Below are positions 15,394-24,306 of a stretch of 64,000 nucleotides of DNA, one piece after another. Each line of letters opens with the position of its first letter. Position 1 is the first letter of the stretch. The notes under the pieces are model-generated. The model did not search any database, was not told the DNA's origin, and saw only the letters and a list, made by a program, of their open reading frames with translations. This DNA is from Pyxidicoccus xibeiensis (lineage in GTDB: Bacteria; Myxococcota; Myxococcia; Myxococcales; Myxococcaceae). The stretch spans positions 868,001 through 932,000 of the forward strand of contig NZ_JAJVKV010000001.1 in the NCBI RefSeq assembly GCF_024198175.1. The letters run 5' to 3'. The translations under genes and the position numbers were made by a program.

Positions 15394-17850
15394 ATGGCAG
15401 CCAAGGCCGCGAAGAAGAAGCCCACGAAGGACGCACCCGCGAAGGACGCTTCGAAGCAGGACACGCCGAAGAAGAAGGCGGATGCGGCAACGTCGCCGGA
15501 GAACCAGGCGCACCATGCGACGCTGAGGGAGACGGCATGTTCGGACTGCGCGGTGGGCCTGCTGAAGCAGTTCGCGAGCGAGAGCCTGCGGAACCAGAAG
15601 AAGCTCGACCCGGGCAACCACCGGTTCCACCTGCAGGATGACGAGGAGCTGGAGCTCTTGCGGACGAACCCGCTCACGCTCCAGCTCGTGGGCCTGCGCC
15701 GTGAGCGCTCCCTGACCAACCGGTTCGACGACCTGCTCGTCGTGCTCTACGACCCGGCCCTGCTGAAGGAAGGGGAGAAGACCGTCCTCGAGGCCGAGGG
15801 GCTCCGCGCGGAGAACCTGAAGGACGCGCAGGCGTATGTGGACGCGGTGCTCGCGGAAAAGGAATGGCCGGTCCCGAAGAACTGGCCGTTTCCCGGCGTG
15901 GACGTCTCGTGTCCGCAGTGCAAGCACTGGCGGGTGGCCGTCCTGCCCATCACCACCGAGCCCGGCTATGACAAGGACAAGCCCTTCCTGAAGGACGACA
16001 AGGGCAACAAGCTGCCCGACTTCGACAACCTCACCCTGCTCCCGCACGACGTGGGAGCCATCGCTCCCGGCATCTACAATGGGTATTACCGGGTAGGTAT
16101 CCACAAGGGAGCGAGCAACCCGCCCACCTCCTACGCCGCGCTCCAGTTCGCGGCGCCCTCCATTCCCGCCCGGCGGCGCTATCCCGTCTCCGACTTCCTG
16201 AATGCCGCACAGGCCGCGCACGACTTCGGCCAGGACAAGGTCTTCTGCGCGAAGTTCGCCAGTGAGGACGCAGAGGCGCAAAAGGAGGCCCGCACGAAGC
16301 TGGAGGCGGAGCTCGGCGAGAAGCAGCCGCGGACGACTCGCAAGCAGAGAGAGGCCTTCGCGCTGGCAGTGGAGGCCGCGCTCGAAGCGCGGAACCTCGA
16401 GTTCTACAAGCCCCGGATTGCCGAGCAGCGAAAGCAGAGGGCCCGGGAGATGCTCGACGCCTGGGTCAATGGCTCCGCGGCGATGGAGTTGGAGCGGAAG
16501 ATCGACGCTGGCGAGCGGTTCATCCGGCTCGAGGACGCCGGCGCGGAGACGCAGAACTTCGAGGCGGAAGACAACCAGGTGTCCCATCTGGAGGTGCTGG
16601 ACGATGAGGAGGCGCCCATGAAGGTGGGCCTCCAGTTCGTCTTCAAGGCCCCATCGCCGCCTCCCGCGCAGCCGCCCGCGTCAGGCACGGCCCCCACGCC
16701 TCCGGCTCCCACCGCGGCTCCGGGCCTTCCCGCCGCGCCGACTCCACCTCCCCCGTCCAGGACACTGCGGCTGACGAAGGACCATGTGCTCGTTACCTTC
16801 GGAACCGCTGGCGCCACCAACATCCACCGCTCGGTCGACGGAGAAAGCGGTTCCTGGAGGCGGGGGCGCGAGGTGAACGACTTCTCCGAGGGGTGTCAGG
16901 TCTTCCGCTCGCCCGATGACTTCCGTGACTTCACGCGGCTGGCGATGCTGTCCAAGCGCGCGCACTGCCCGTCTCGCAAGGCGAGCTGCTGCGAGAAGCT
17001 CACGGTGGAGGACGTCGAGAAGGCCATCAGCCGGAAGATGACGGAGTTCCTCTGTAAGTGCCCCGGTGTCTTCGCTGTGGGAGCCAGACGCGCCATCACG
17101 GACGCCTTCACACCCCCGCCGCCACCTCCCCTCACCGAGACCGCGCCGGAGCCCGAGGCCGCCGGCGCTCCCACCGAGCCCGACCCGACGGCCGTCACTC
17201 CACCACCCGAGCCCGACCTGAAGTTCGTAGCGGCGGTCGAGAAGCTCTTGGATGAGAGAATCTCCAACGAGGGTTTCGACAAGAAGATGCGAGCCATCTT
17301 CTTCAAGGTCTTCCCGAACAAGACGTACGACAGCGCCGAGAACTTCGCGCTGTTGAAGACCTACACGCGAGAAGCAGTGCTCGCCGGACTGCTCCCTGAG
17401 GACGACGTCAAGAAAGCAGTCGAAGGCGCTCCCCAAGACCCGAAGGAAGCCAGGGCGTTCGATAAATCCCTTGAGAAGACCTTCAAGAACGCCATCCAGA
17501 CGGGTCTGGAGAACCTGAGGACGAAGCTCACTGAGACCAAGGACGGGTGGGTCAAGGAGCAGCACGACTTCGAAATTCTTCAGAGGCTCACAGATTACCT
17601 GAAGGACGGACTGGAGCCCTGCGACTTCGGCGCGTGCGGCTTCAGGTTCGACTACATGCTGGCCGAGACGACCCGGGCCAACATGGAGGCGTTCGTGTCG
17701 AGGCTCGGCGGCCGGGAATGGAATGCGCTCTTCCCCGAGGATGCGCCCCCCCCACCGCCGCCCTCCCCCAAGCCCAAGAAGCAGCCTCCCTCCAAGTCAG
17801 CAGGGAAAAAAGGTAAGCCTCTTCCCCCTTCGGCCGGCGCCCCCAAGTAG
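15394..17850 (+). CDS. cassette protein C, copy 1: large candidate effector with YkuD-like His/Cys motif
   Basis: An 818-residue protein without signal peptide or transmembrane helix. The first 45 residues are Lys/Ala-rich. Residues 46-190 are nearly identical in copy 2 and include CSDCAVGLLKQF and CPQCKHWRVAVLP. A middle region with PPAQPP and PAPTAAPGLPAAPTPPPP linkers leads to a core at about 455-540 with TNIH (His478) and FSEGCQVF (Cys501), 23 residues apart; this His and S-x-G-C pairing recalls L,D-transpeptidase (YkuD) active sites. A second Pro-rich linker, a coiled region and a conserved CDFGACGFRFDYMLAETT segment precede a Pro/Lys-rich tail. It is probably a cell-wall-acting effector, but this is inference. 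Confidence 0.7.
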   Translation: MAAKAAKKKPTKDAPAKDASKQDTPKKKADAATSPENQAHHATLRETACSDCAVGLLKQFASESLRNQKKLDPGNHRFHLQDDEELELLRTNPLTLQLVGLRRERSLTNRFDDLLVVLYDPALLKEGEKTVLEAEGLRAENLKDAQAYVDAVLAEKEWPVPKNWPFPGVDVSCPQCKHWRVAVLPITTEPGYDKDKPFLKDDKGNKLPDFDNLTLLPHDVGAIAPGIYNGYYRVGIHKGASNPPTSYAALQFAAPSIPARRRYPVSDFLNAAQAAHDFGQDKVFCAKFASEDAEAQKEARTKLEAELGEKQPRTTRKQREAFALAVEAALEARNLEFYKPRIAEQRKQRAREMLDAWVNGSAAMELERKIDAGERFIRLEDAGAETQNFEAEDNQVSHLEVLDDEEAPMKVGLQFVFKAPSPPPAQPPASGTAPTPPAPTAAPGLPAAPTPPPPSRTLRLTKDHVLVTFGTAGATNIHRSVDGESGSWRRGREVNDFSEGCQVFRSPDDFRDFTRLAMLSKRAHCPSRKASCCEKLTVEDVEKAISRKMTEFLCKCPGVFAVGARRAITDAFTPPPPPPLTETAPEPEAAGAPTEPDPTAVTPPPEPDLKFVAAVEKLLDERISNEGFDKKMRAIFFKVFPNKTYDSAENFALLKTYTREAVLAGLLPEDDVKKAVEGAPQDPKEARAFDKSLEKTFKNAIQTGLENLRTKLTETKDGWVKEQHDFEILQRLTDYLKDGLEPCDFGACGFRFDYMLAETTRANMEAFVSRLGGREWNALFPEDAPPPPPPSPKPKKQPPSKSAGKKGKPLPPSAGAPK

Positions 17851-17877
17851 CCCTGCACCTGGAGGCTCGCCAGAGAC

Positions 17878-19059
17878 TCAGTCATCGGCAGTCTGCTCCC
17901 GGTACGGCACATCCACCCCGACTACGTGCCACCCGCCCTCGACCTGTGCCCAGTAGACCCGGAAGTTCGAGAACGAGTCAGGACCCTTGGGGGGAGCGAT
18001 GGGGTCCAACACGTAGTTCTTTCCGCCCGGTGCCAGGATGAAGCGGAACAGCTCGCTCTGCAGGCTCGCGCCAGCAACATTCTCGGCAAGCTGGCGGCGA
18101 TAGCGGCTCCACCCGCTCGTGACGTGATGCATGTTGAACTCCTCCTCCGGCAGGGGCAGCGGTCCGCTGTGGGGCACCCGCGAGTAGGACCGCAGCCAGG
18201 CCGGCACACCGCTTGTTTCAGGGGGTAGGAGCTCGAACACCAGGCTCGGGCTGCGCATGAATAGCGCAAGGGTGGGCGCCAGCTCGTTGCCGGTGCCCAA
18301 AAACGTTTCCATGGAGCGGTCTGGAGGACCGCGGAACACCGGGACGAAGCCGCCCAGGCACAAGTCGCGATACCTGCTCCCAGGCCACACCGTCAGCACC
18401 GTCAGCCGCGCCGACTTCACGGCGAACTGGCGCTGGTAGTCAACGTAGATGGCCCCGCCCGCCGGGAAGTCGCGAGGGAAGTCCAGCACGTAGTCCAGCT
18501 TGCGCCCCTCGGCGAGCTTCAGCTCCAGCTTCGCCTTCCTCGGACGCGCGTTGGCCTTGTAGAGCTTCGCCGACTTCGGGTTGCCCGGCGTCACCAGGAA
18601 GGAATGCACCGGCGTGTCCGGTGGGAAGCTCAGCTCCACCCACTCTCCAACGCCGCTGCCCTTCGCCCCTTCGGCCCAGATGGAGCCGGGGTCCTCGTCC
18701 AGCAGGTTGGCGAGCCCGTAGCGGCCAGGCGCCTTCGCATCCGCCAGCACCGAGGACGCCGTCACCGTGACGGGCACACCGTGGAGCGTCACCTCCACCC
18801 GGGCCGCATCCGACGGCCCTGCGTCGGGAGCCCCGACGGGGCCTGGTGCGGCCGAAGCGGCCTGCCCACCATCGGCGCCCAGGCCGCCCAGCACTGTCTG
18901 CCCGGCATCGGGGACGCCAGTAGGGCCCAGCCCTCCCGCGTCCGTGCGCCCCGCGTCGGCGGACTGTCCCCAGGCCCCCGTGCTCAGCAGCACGCAGCCC
19001 AGGATGACCCGCAGAGGGGCGCTCCCGCGCGTTCCACCCCTCCAGCCGTCATCGAACAT
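17878..19059 (-). CDS. cassette protein D, copy 1: exported discoidin-like NADase-type glycan-binding protein
   Basis: A 393-residue protein starting MFDDGWRGG, with a signal peptide whose hydrophobic part VILGCVLLSTGAWG precedes QSADAG. A low-complexity Ala/Gly/Asp linker with repeated PDAG follows. Residues 100-225 are a discoidin-like domain of the NADase-type glycan-binding kind: ASSVLADAKAPGRYGLANLL, SIWAEGAKGSGVGEWVELSF, LYKANARPRKAKLELKLAEG and RYRDLCLGGFVPVF. The last 150 residues form a separate domain with SLVFELLPPE and NFRVYWAQVEGGWHVVGVDV. It is encoded tail-to-tail with C, 27 bases apart. An immunity or cell-surface binding role is inferred. Confidence 0.75.
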   Translation of the reverse strand: MFDDGWRGGTRGSAPLRVILGCVLLSTGAWGQSADAGRTDAGGLGPTGVPDAGQTVLGGLGADGGQAASAAPGPVGAPDAGPSDAARVEVTLHGVPVTVTASSVLADAKAPGRYGLANLLDEDPGSIWAEGAKGSGVGEWVELSFPPDTPVHSFLVTPGNPKSAKLYKANARPRKAKLELKLAEGRKLDYVLDFPRDFPAGGAIYVDYQRQFAVKSARLTVLTVWPGSRYRDLCLGGFVPVFRGPPDRSMETFLGTGNELAPTLALFMRSPSLVFELLPPETSGVPAWLRSYSRVPHSGPLPLPEEEFNMHHVTSGWSRYRRQLAENVAGASLQSELFRFILAPGGKNYVLDPIAPPKGPDSFSNFRVYWAQVEGGWHVVGVDVPYREQTADD

Positions 19060-19574
19060 GGGCGCTCCCTCTGTGACTCTGGACGTGGGGCGCCACCCCT
19101 CATTCAGCGGCGACCTGCCCGGCCCATCGTACGATTCGCCTCGGCGCAGCGCGAACGCGTCCCCCATACCGGGCCTCCACTACCCGCCAGGATGCGGACC
19201 CGCGGCACCTCCCGTTCGGAACTGCGCGCTGAAGCTCCAATCCTGCCCTGCCCACCAGGCCGGCTGCGGCGTCCCCCGGCGGACACGCCGCACGGCGGCA
19301 GAAATGCCTCGCGGAGCAGGTACGCCGTCCCCGAGCGCACACCCGCCCTGCCGAGTCGATACCTGCCGGACATGCAGGGCACACCGCGGCCCATGAAGCC
19401 GGTGCTCCCCTGCCTAGCTTGGGCGTCGGGGGGTATCCACATGACGTTCTTTCAGGGGGGGCGCCGGTGGATGCTACCAGCGCGGTCCTCGGATTGGCTC
19501 AAAGAGCCCCCGGCCCGGCGCACGCGACAGCCCCTGCCAGTACACTCACTTCCGTACGAGGGGGGAGTGCTGTC
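19060..19574. other. intergenic region between D copy 1 and A copy 2, with duplication junction
   Basis: No intact gene. Bases 19060-19440 match the region 23925-24306 downstream of the second copy and so are the ancestral spacer, which must hold the D promoter on the minus strand. Bases 19441-19500 are a truncated A-type gene start, and from 19501 the sequence matches the upstream region of A copy 1 (from 14039). Confidence 0.7.
19441..19500 (+). pseudogene. truncated 5' end of a third-type A gene at the duplication junction
   Basis: The first 20 codons (MTFFQGGRRWMLPARSSDWL) match the start of the complete gene at 24307 almost exactly, then the text switches at 19501 to the leader of A copy 2. 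The frame continues for about 75 unrelated codons to 19725 without joining the A frame. It is a scar left when the cassette was duplicated and shows that the gene at 24307 once followed the single ancestral cassette directly. Confidence 0.85.
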
Positions 19575-20153
19575 ATGTCGCAATCATGGGGGGAGCGCCG
19601 GTGGACGTTGCCGGCCGGGGGCGTGGACTGGCGGGTCGTCCCATCGGCCGGCCACGAGGCGCGCGAATCACAACGAAACCGGGTGCCGGAGGTCTTCATC
19701 ACCTCCGCGCTCGAGCGCTGGCTGAGGACGCCCACCGCGCGCACGCTGCATGCCATGTACGAGGCGCTCGGAGGTGGCCCGTCGCTGGGCCACTCGCGCC
19801 CGGAGCGCGACCGGTACGAGCAGCGCCTCAAGCAGCGGCTCGCCGAGGCCTTCTCGCACGGAGAGCTGGTGGCCTTCGAGGTGGAGCGGCCCACGCTGGT
19901 GCCCGCGCCCTGGCCGGAGACACCCAGCCCAAAGCCGGAGGAGACGCCCGCTGAAGCACCGACGTGGCTGGTCATCGAGCTGGCGGACGACGAGGGCAAG
20001 CCCGCTCCCCATGCGCGCTACGTGGTGACGCTGCCGGATGGCAGCACGCGCGAGGGCACCCTCAACAAGCACGGCTACGCACGCGTGGACGGCGTGAATC
20101 CGGGGCAGTGCCAGGTGTCCTTCCCCCACCTGGACGGACGCAGCTGGAGATGA
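19575..20153 (+). CDS. cassette protein A, copy 2 (unknown function)
   Basis: A 192-residue protein that differs from copy 1 at five positions (Pro to His at 27, Thr to Lys in the SPxPEET segment, two Val to Ala changes and Arg to His near the end). The same helical N-domain and beta-rich C-domain are present and no signal peptide is seen. Its stop codon overlaps the ATG of the shortened B gene (ATGA at 20150). The near-identity over the whole gene argues for recent duplication or gene conversion on this flank. Confidence 0.75.
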   Translation: MSQSWGERRWTLPAGGVDWRVVPSAGHEARESQRNRVPEVFITSALERWLRTPTARTLHAMYEALGGGPSLGHSRPERDRYEQRLKQRLAEAFSHGELVAFEVERPTLVPAPWPETPSPKPEETPAEAPTWLVIELADDEGKPAPHARYVVTLPDGSTREGTLNKHGYARVDGVNPGQCQVSFPHLDGRSWR

Positions 20154-20320
20154 CGCCACCCTGCATCATCAACCTGGGCCATGCGCTGGAGCCCACGGGG
20201 AAGATGACGTTGGAGCTGCGCAGCGCCATTCGCGCCTTCCAGCACCGGAGCGGCCTGGAAGTCACCGGCCGCCTGGACGTGGCAACCCTGCAGAAGCTCG
20301 AGGCGCTGCACGGGAGCTGA
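20150..20320 (+). pseudogene. cassette protein B, copy 2: internally deleted, peptidoglycan-binding remnant only
   Basis: Compared with copy 1, 513 bases are missing between the start of the gene and the INLG segment, in frame. The remaining 56 codons (MTPPCIINLGHALEPTGKMT then the unchanged peptidoglycan-binding type-1 domain to EALHGS) could still be translated through the ATGA overlap with A. The LysM and middle domains are gone. Either it is a decaying gene or a minimal domain that still works in trans; the unchanged reading frame leaves both open. Confidence 0.7.
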
Positions 20321-20343
20321 GCCCGTTTCCGTGAGAGGTCCCG

Positions 20344-22752
20344 ATGGCAGCCGAGGCCGCGAAGAAGAAGACCACGAAGGACGCTCCGAAGCAGGACACG
20401 CCGAAGAAGAAGGCGGATGCGGCAACGGCGCCGGAGAACCGGGCGCACCATGCGACGCTGAGCGAGACGGCCTGCTCGGACTGCGCGGTGGGCCTGCTGA
20501 AGCAGTTCGCGAGCGAGAGCCTGCGGAACCAGAAGCAGCTCGACCCGGGCAACCAGCGGTTCCACCTGCAGGATGACGAGGAGCTGGAGCTCTTGCGGAC
20601 GAACCCGCTCACGCTCCAGCTCGTGGGCCTGCGCCGTGAGCGCTCCCTGACCAACCGGTTCGACGACCTGCTCGTCGTGCTCTACGACCCGGCCCTGCTG
20701 AAGGAAGGGGAGAAGACCGTCCTCGAGGCCGAGGGGCTCCGCGCGGAGAACGTGAAGGACGCGCAGGCGTATGTGGACGCGGTGCTCGCGGAGAAGGAGT
20801 GGCCGGCCCCGAAGAACTGGCCGTTTCCCGGCGTGGACGTCTCGTGTCCGCAGTGCAAGCACTGGCGGGTGGCCGTCCTGCCCATCACCACCGAGCCCGG
20901 CTATGACAAGGACAAGCCCTCGGCACGCGATGACCAGGGCAACAAGCTGCCCGACTTCGACAACCACATCCTGATCGAGGACGGCGTGGGCGCGATTGCG
21001 CCGGGCATCTACAACGCGCACTACCGGGTGGGACTCCACAAGGGTTCGCGCAACCCGCCCACCTCCTACGCCGCGCTTCAGTTCGCTGCACCCTCCATTC
21101 CCGTCCGGCGGCGCTATCCCATCGCCGATTTCCTGAAGTCCGCCCAGGCAGCGTACGACAGCGCCAAGGATGAGACTCTCTGCGCGGAGTACGCGACGGA
21201 GGATGCCGAAGCCCAGAAGGAGGCACGCACGAAGCTCGAGCAGGAGCTCGGCGAGACGATGCCTCGGAAGTCGGCCCGGCAGAAGTTGGCCTTTACGAAG
21301 GCGGTGGACACAGAGCTCTTGGCGCGGAACCTCGAGGTCTACGAGCCCAGGATTGCCGAGCACCGGAAGCAGCAGGCCCTGGCGGTGCTCAACCTGCTGG
21401 TCAATGGCTCGGCCAAGCAGAAGAAGATTGATGCCGCCGAGAGATTCATCCGGCTCGAGGACGCAAGCGGCGCGGAAACGCAGGACTTCGAGGCGGAAGG
21501 CAACCAGGTGACCCACCTGGAGATACTGGAAGACGACGCATCGCCCATGAAGGTGGGCCTCCAGCTCGTCTTCAAGGCCCCACCACCGCCTCCCGCGCAG
21601 CCCCCTGCGTCAGCCACGCCCCCTACGCCTCCGGTTCCCACCACCGCGCCGGCCCTTCCCACCGAGCCGGCTCCGCCTCCCCCGCCCAGGACCCTGCGGC
21701 TCACGGAGCGCGATGTGCTCGTCACCCTGGGCACCGCCGGCGGCACCAACATCCACCAATCCGAAGCTGGAGAGAGGGGAGCCTGGAGGCGGGGCCGAGA
21801 GGTGAATGACTGGTCCGAGGGGTGTCAGGTCTTCCGCTCGCCCCAAGACTTCCGAGACTTCATGCGGATGGCGATGCTGTCCAAGCGCGCGCTGTGCCCG
21901 TCACGACAGGCGAGCTGCCGCGAGAAGCTCACGGTGGAGGACGTCGAGAAGGCCATCGGAGTGAAGATGCTGGAGGTTCTCCAGAGCTGTCCCGACGACT
22001 TCGCCCCACCCGCGAGGGAGGCAATCACGGAGGCATTCACCCCGCCACCGCCGCTCCCTTCCACCGAAGCCACCCAGGAGCCCGAGGCCGCTTCACCCAC
22101 CGTGCCCGACCCGAAAGTCGCCGCCGCGCCTCCCGTGCCCGACCCGAAGGTCGTCGCGGCGGTCGAGCTGCTCTTTGACGAGCACATCTCCGACAAGGAT
22201 TTCGTCAGAGAGGTGAGGAAGACGCTGCTCAAGGTCTTCACCAAGAATAGTTACGACAGCACGACCAACTTTGAACTGCTCAAGGCCTACACGCGAGAGA
22301 AGGTCCTCGCAGCACTCGTCCCCGAGGAGAACGTCCAGAAGGCAGTCGACGGGAGTCCCCTGGCCCCAAAGGAGGCGAAGGCCCTCAGGAAGACCATCGA
22401 CAAGGCAATCGATACGGGCACCGCCGACCTTCAGACGAAGCTCACCGAAGTCAAAGACGCCTGGGTGAAGGCCCAATACACCCGGGCAATCGCTGGACGG
22501 CACCAGTTGTTCCTGACGGAAGGACTCGAACCCTGCGACTTCGGCGCGTGCGGCTTCAAGTTCGACTACATGCTGGCCGAGACGACCCTAGCCGACATGG
22601 AGGCGTTCGTGTCGAAGCTCGGCGGCCGGGAATGGAATGCGCTCTTCCCCGAGGATGCGCCGCCCCCGCCACCCAAGCCCGCCAAGAAGGCTCCTTCCAA
22701 GCCACCAGCGAAGGGCAAGACAAACGTCCCCTCAGCCGGCGCGCCCAAGTAG
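20344..22752 (+). CDS. cassette protein C, copy 2: large candidate effector with YkuD-like His/Cys motif
   Basis: An 802-residue paralogue of the protein at 15394. Residues up to about 192 are almost identical to copy 1; identity falls abruptly after base 20920 (KDKP), and the rest is a clearly homologous but divergent sequence. The TNIH (His471) and WSEGCQVF (Cys494) elements keep the 23-residue spacing, as do the Pro-rich linkers, the CDFGACGFKFDYMLAETT segment and the Pro/Lys-rich tail. That these motifs are retained while surrounding residues changed supports a functional protein. No signal peptide is present. Confidence 0.7.
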   Translation: MAAEAAKKKTTKDAPKQDTPKKKADAATAPENRAHHATLSETACSDCAVGLLKQFASESLRNQKQLDPGNQRFHLQDDEELELLRTNPLTLQLVGLRRERSLTNRFDDLLVVLYDPALLKEGEKTVLEAEGLRAENVKDAQAYVDAVLAEKEWPAPKNWPFPGVDVSCPQCKHWRVAVLPITTEPGYDKDKPSARDDQGNKLPDFDNHILIEDGVGAIAPGIYNAHYRVGLHKGSRNPPTSYAALQFAAPSIPVRRRYPIADFLKSAQAAYDSAKDETLCAEYATEDAEAQKEARTKLEQELGETMPRKSARQKLAFTKAVDTELLARNLEVYEPRIAEHRKQQALAVLNLLVNGSAKQKKIDAAERFIRLEDASGAETQDFEAEGNQVTHLEILEDDASPMKVGLQLVFKAPPPPPAQPPASATPPTPPVPTTAPALPTEPAPPPPPRTLRLTERDVLVTLGTAGGTNIHQSEAGERGAWRRGREVNDWSEGCQVFRSPQDFRDFMRMAMLSKRALCPSRQASCREKLTVEDVEKAIGVKMLEVLQSCPDDFAPPAREAITEAFTPPPPLPSTEATQEPEAASPTVPDPKVAAAPPVPDPKVVAAVELLFDEHISDKDFVREVRKTLLKVFTKNSYDSTTNFELLKAYTREKVLAALVPEENVQKAVDGSPLAPKEAKALRKTIDKAIDTGTADLQTKLTEVKDAWVKAQYTRAIAGRHQLFLTEGLEPCDFGACGFKFDYMLAETTLADMEAFVSKLGGREWNALFPEDAPPPPPKPAKKAPSKPPAKGKTNVPSAGAPK

Positions 22753-22760
22753 CGACTCTT

Positions 22761-23924
22761 TCAAGGCCTTTCTTCCTCGTACGTCGCGTCCACCCCCACC
22801 ACGCGCCACACGCCCTCGACCTGTGCCCAGTGGACGCGGAAGTTCGAGAAGGAGTCGGGCCCTTTGGGTGGACCGAGGGGGTCGAACACGTAGCCCTTTC
22901 CGCCGGTTGCAGGGGTGAGGCGGAACAACTCACTTTGTACTGCAGCACCGGCAGCCGAATTGCGGAGGACTGCGGTATAGCGGTCCCATCCCCTCAGGTG
23001 ATGCATGTCGAACTCCTCCTCGGGCGGGGGCAACGACCCGTTGTGAGGAACCCGCGAGTAGGAGCGCAGCAAGGCCGGCACACCGCCTGACGCAGGTGGC
23101 AGCAGCCTGAAAACAAGACTCGGGGCGTCCATGAACTCCGCCAGGGTGGGCGCCAACTGGCGGCCTGTCCCCGGGAACGTCGGCAGGGAGCGCTCCTCGG
23201 GACCGCGGAACACCGGGACGAAGTCGCCCAGGCACAAGTCCCGGTACCGGCTGCCGGGCCACACCGTCAGCACCGTCAGCCGCGCCGACTTCACGGCGAA
23301 CTGGCGCCGGTAGTGAACGTAGATGGCCCCGCCCACAGGGAAGTCGCGAGGGAAGTCCAGCACGTAGTCCAGCTTGCGCCCCTCGGCGAGCTTCAGCTCC
23401 AGCTTCGCCTTCCTCGGACGCGCGTTGGCCTTGTAGAGCTTCGCCGACTTCGGGTTGCCCGGCATCACCAGGAAGGAATGCACCGGCGTGTCCGGTGGGA
23501 AGCTCAGCTCCACCCACTCTCCAACGCCGCTGCCCTTCGCCCCTTCGGCCCAGATGGAGCCGGGGTCCTCGTCCAGCAGGTTGGCGAGCCCGTAGCGACC
23601 AGGCGCCTTCGCATCCGCCAGCACCGAGGACGCCGTCACCGTGACGGGCACACCGTGGAGCTTCACCTCCACCCGGGCCGCATCCGACGGCCCTGCGTCG
23701 GGAGCCCCGGCGAGGCCCGGTGCGGCCGAAGCGGCCTGCCCACCATCGGCGCCCAGCACTGTCTGCCCGGCATCGGGGACACCAGTGGGGCCCAGCCCTC
23801 CCGCGTCCGTGCGCCCCGCGTCGGCGGACTGTCCCCAGGCCCCCGTGCTCAGCAGCACGCAGCCCAGGATGACCCGCAGAGGGGCGCTCCCGCGCGTTCC
23901 ACCCCTCCAGCTGTCATCGAACAT
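22761..23924 (-). CDS. cassette protein D, copy 2: exported discoidin-like NADase-type glycan-binding protein
   Basis: A 387-residue paralogue of the protein at 17878. The signal peptide, PDAG linker and glycan-binding domain to FVPVFRGP are nearly identical, apart from loss of six residues in the linker. The C-terminal 150 residues are divergent, with changes spread through PSLVFRLLPPASGG, FDMHHLRGWDRYTAVLRNS and the end VVGVDATYEEERP. The divergent part abuts the divergent end of C copy 2, only eight bases away. Pairing of each D with its own C is therefore plausible. Confidence 0.75.
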   Translation of the reverse strand: MFDDSWRGGTRGSAPLRVILGCVLLSTGAWGQSADAGRTDAGGLGPTGVPDAGQTVLGADGGQAASAAPGLAGAPDAGPSDAARVEVKLHGVPVTVTASSVLADAKAPGRYGLANLLDEDPGSIWAEGAKGSGVGEWVELSFPPDTPVHSFLVMPGNPKSAKLYKANARPRKAKLELKLAEGRKLDYVLDFPRDFPVGGAIYVHYRRQFAVKSARLTVLTVWPGSRYRDLCLGDFVPVFRGPEERSLPTFPGTGRQLAPTLAEFMDAPSLVFRLLPPASGGVPALLRSYSRVPHNGSLPPPEEEFDMHHLRGWDRYTAVLRNSAAGAAVQSELFRLTPATGGKGYVFDPLGPPKGPDSFSNFRVHWAQVEGVWRVVGVDATYEEERP

Positions 23925-24306
23925 GGGCGCTCCCTGTGACTCTGAACGTCCGGCACCACCCTTCATTCAGCGGCGCCCTGCCCGGCCCATCGTACGATTC
24001 GCCTCGGCGCCGCGCGAACGCGTCTCCTGTGTCGGGCCTCACTACCCGCCAGGGCGCGAACCCTCGGCACCTCCCGTTCGGAACAACGCGCTGAAGCTCC
24101 CGTCCCCCCCTGCCCACCGGGCCGGCTGCGGCGTCCCCCAGCGGACACGCCGCACGGCGGCAGAAATGCCTCGTGGTCCAGGCACGCCGTCCCCGAGCGC
24201 ACACCCGCCCTGCTGAGTCGATACCTGCCGGACATGCAGGGCACACCGTGGCCCATGAAGCCGGTGCCCGCCCTCCTGCCTACCTTGGGCGTCGGGGGGT
24301 ATCCAC
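23925..24306. other. intergenic region between D copy 2 and the third A gene
   Basis: No gene is seen. The region is homologous to 19060-19440 and carries a purine-poor stretch ahead of the D start. It should hold the divergent promoters for D (minus) and the A paralogue (plus); I could not pick out a convincing -35/-10 pair. Confidence 0.5.
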
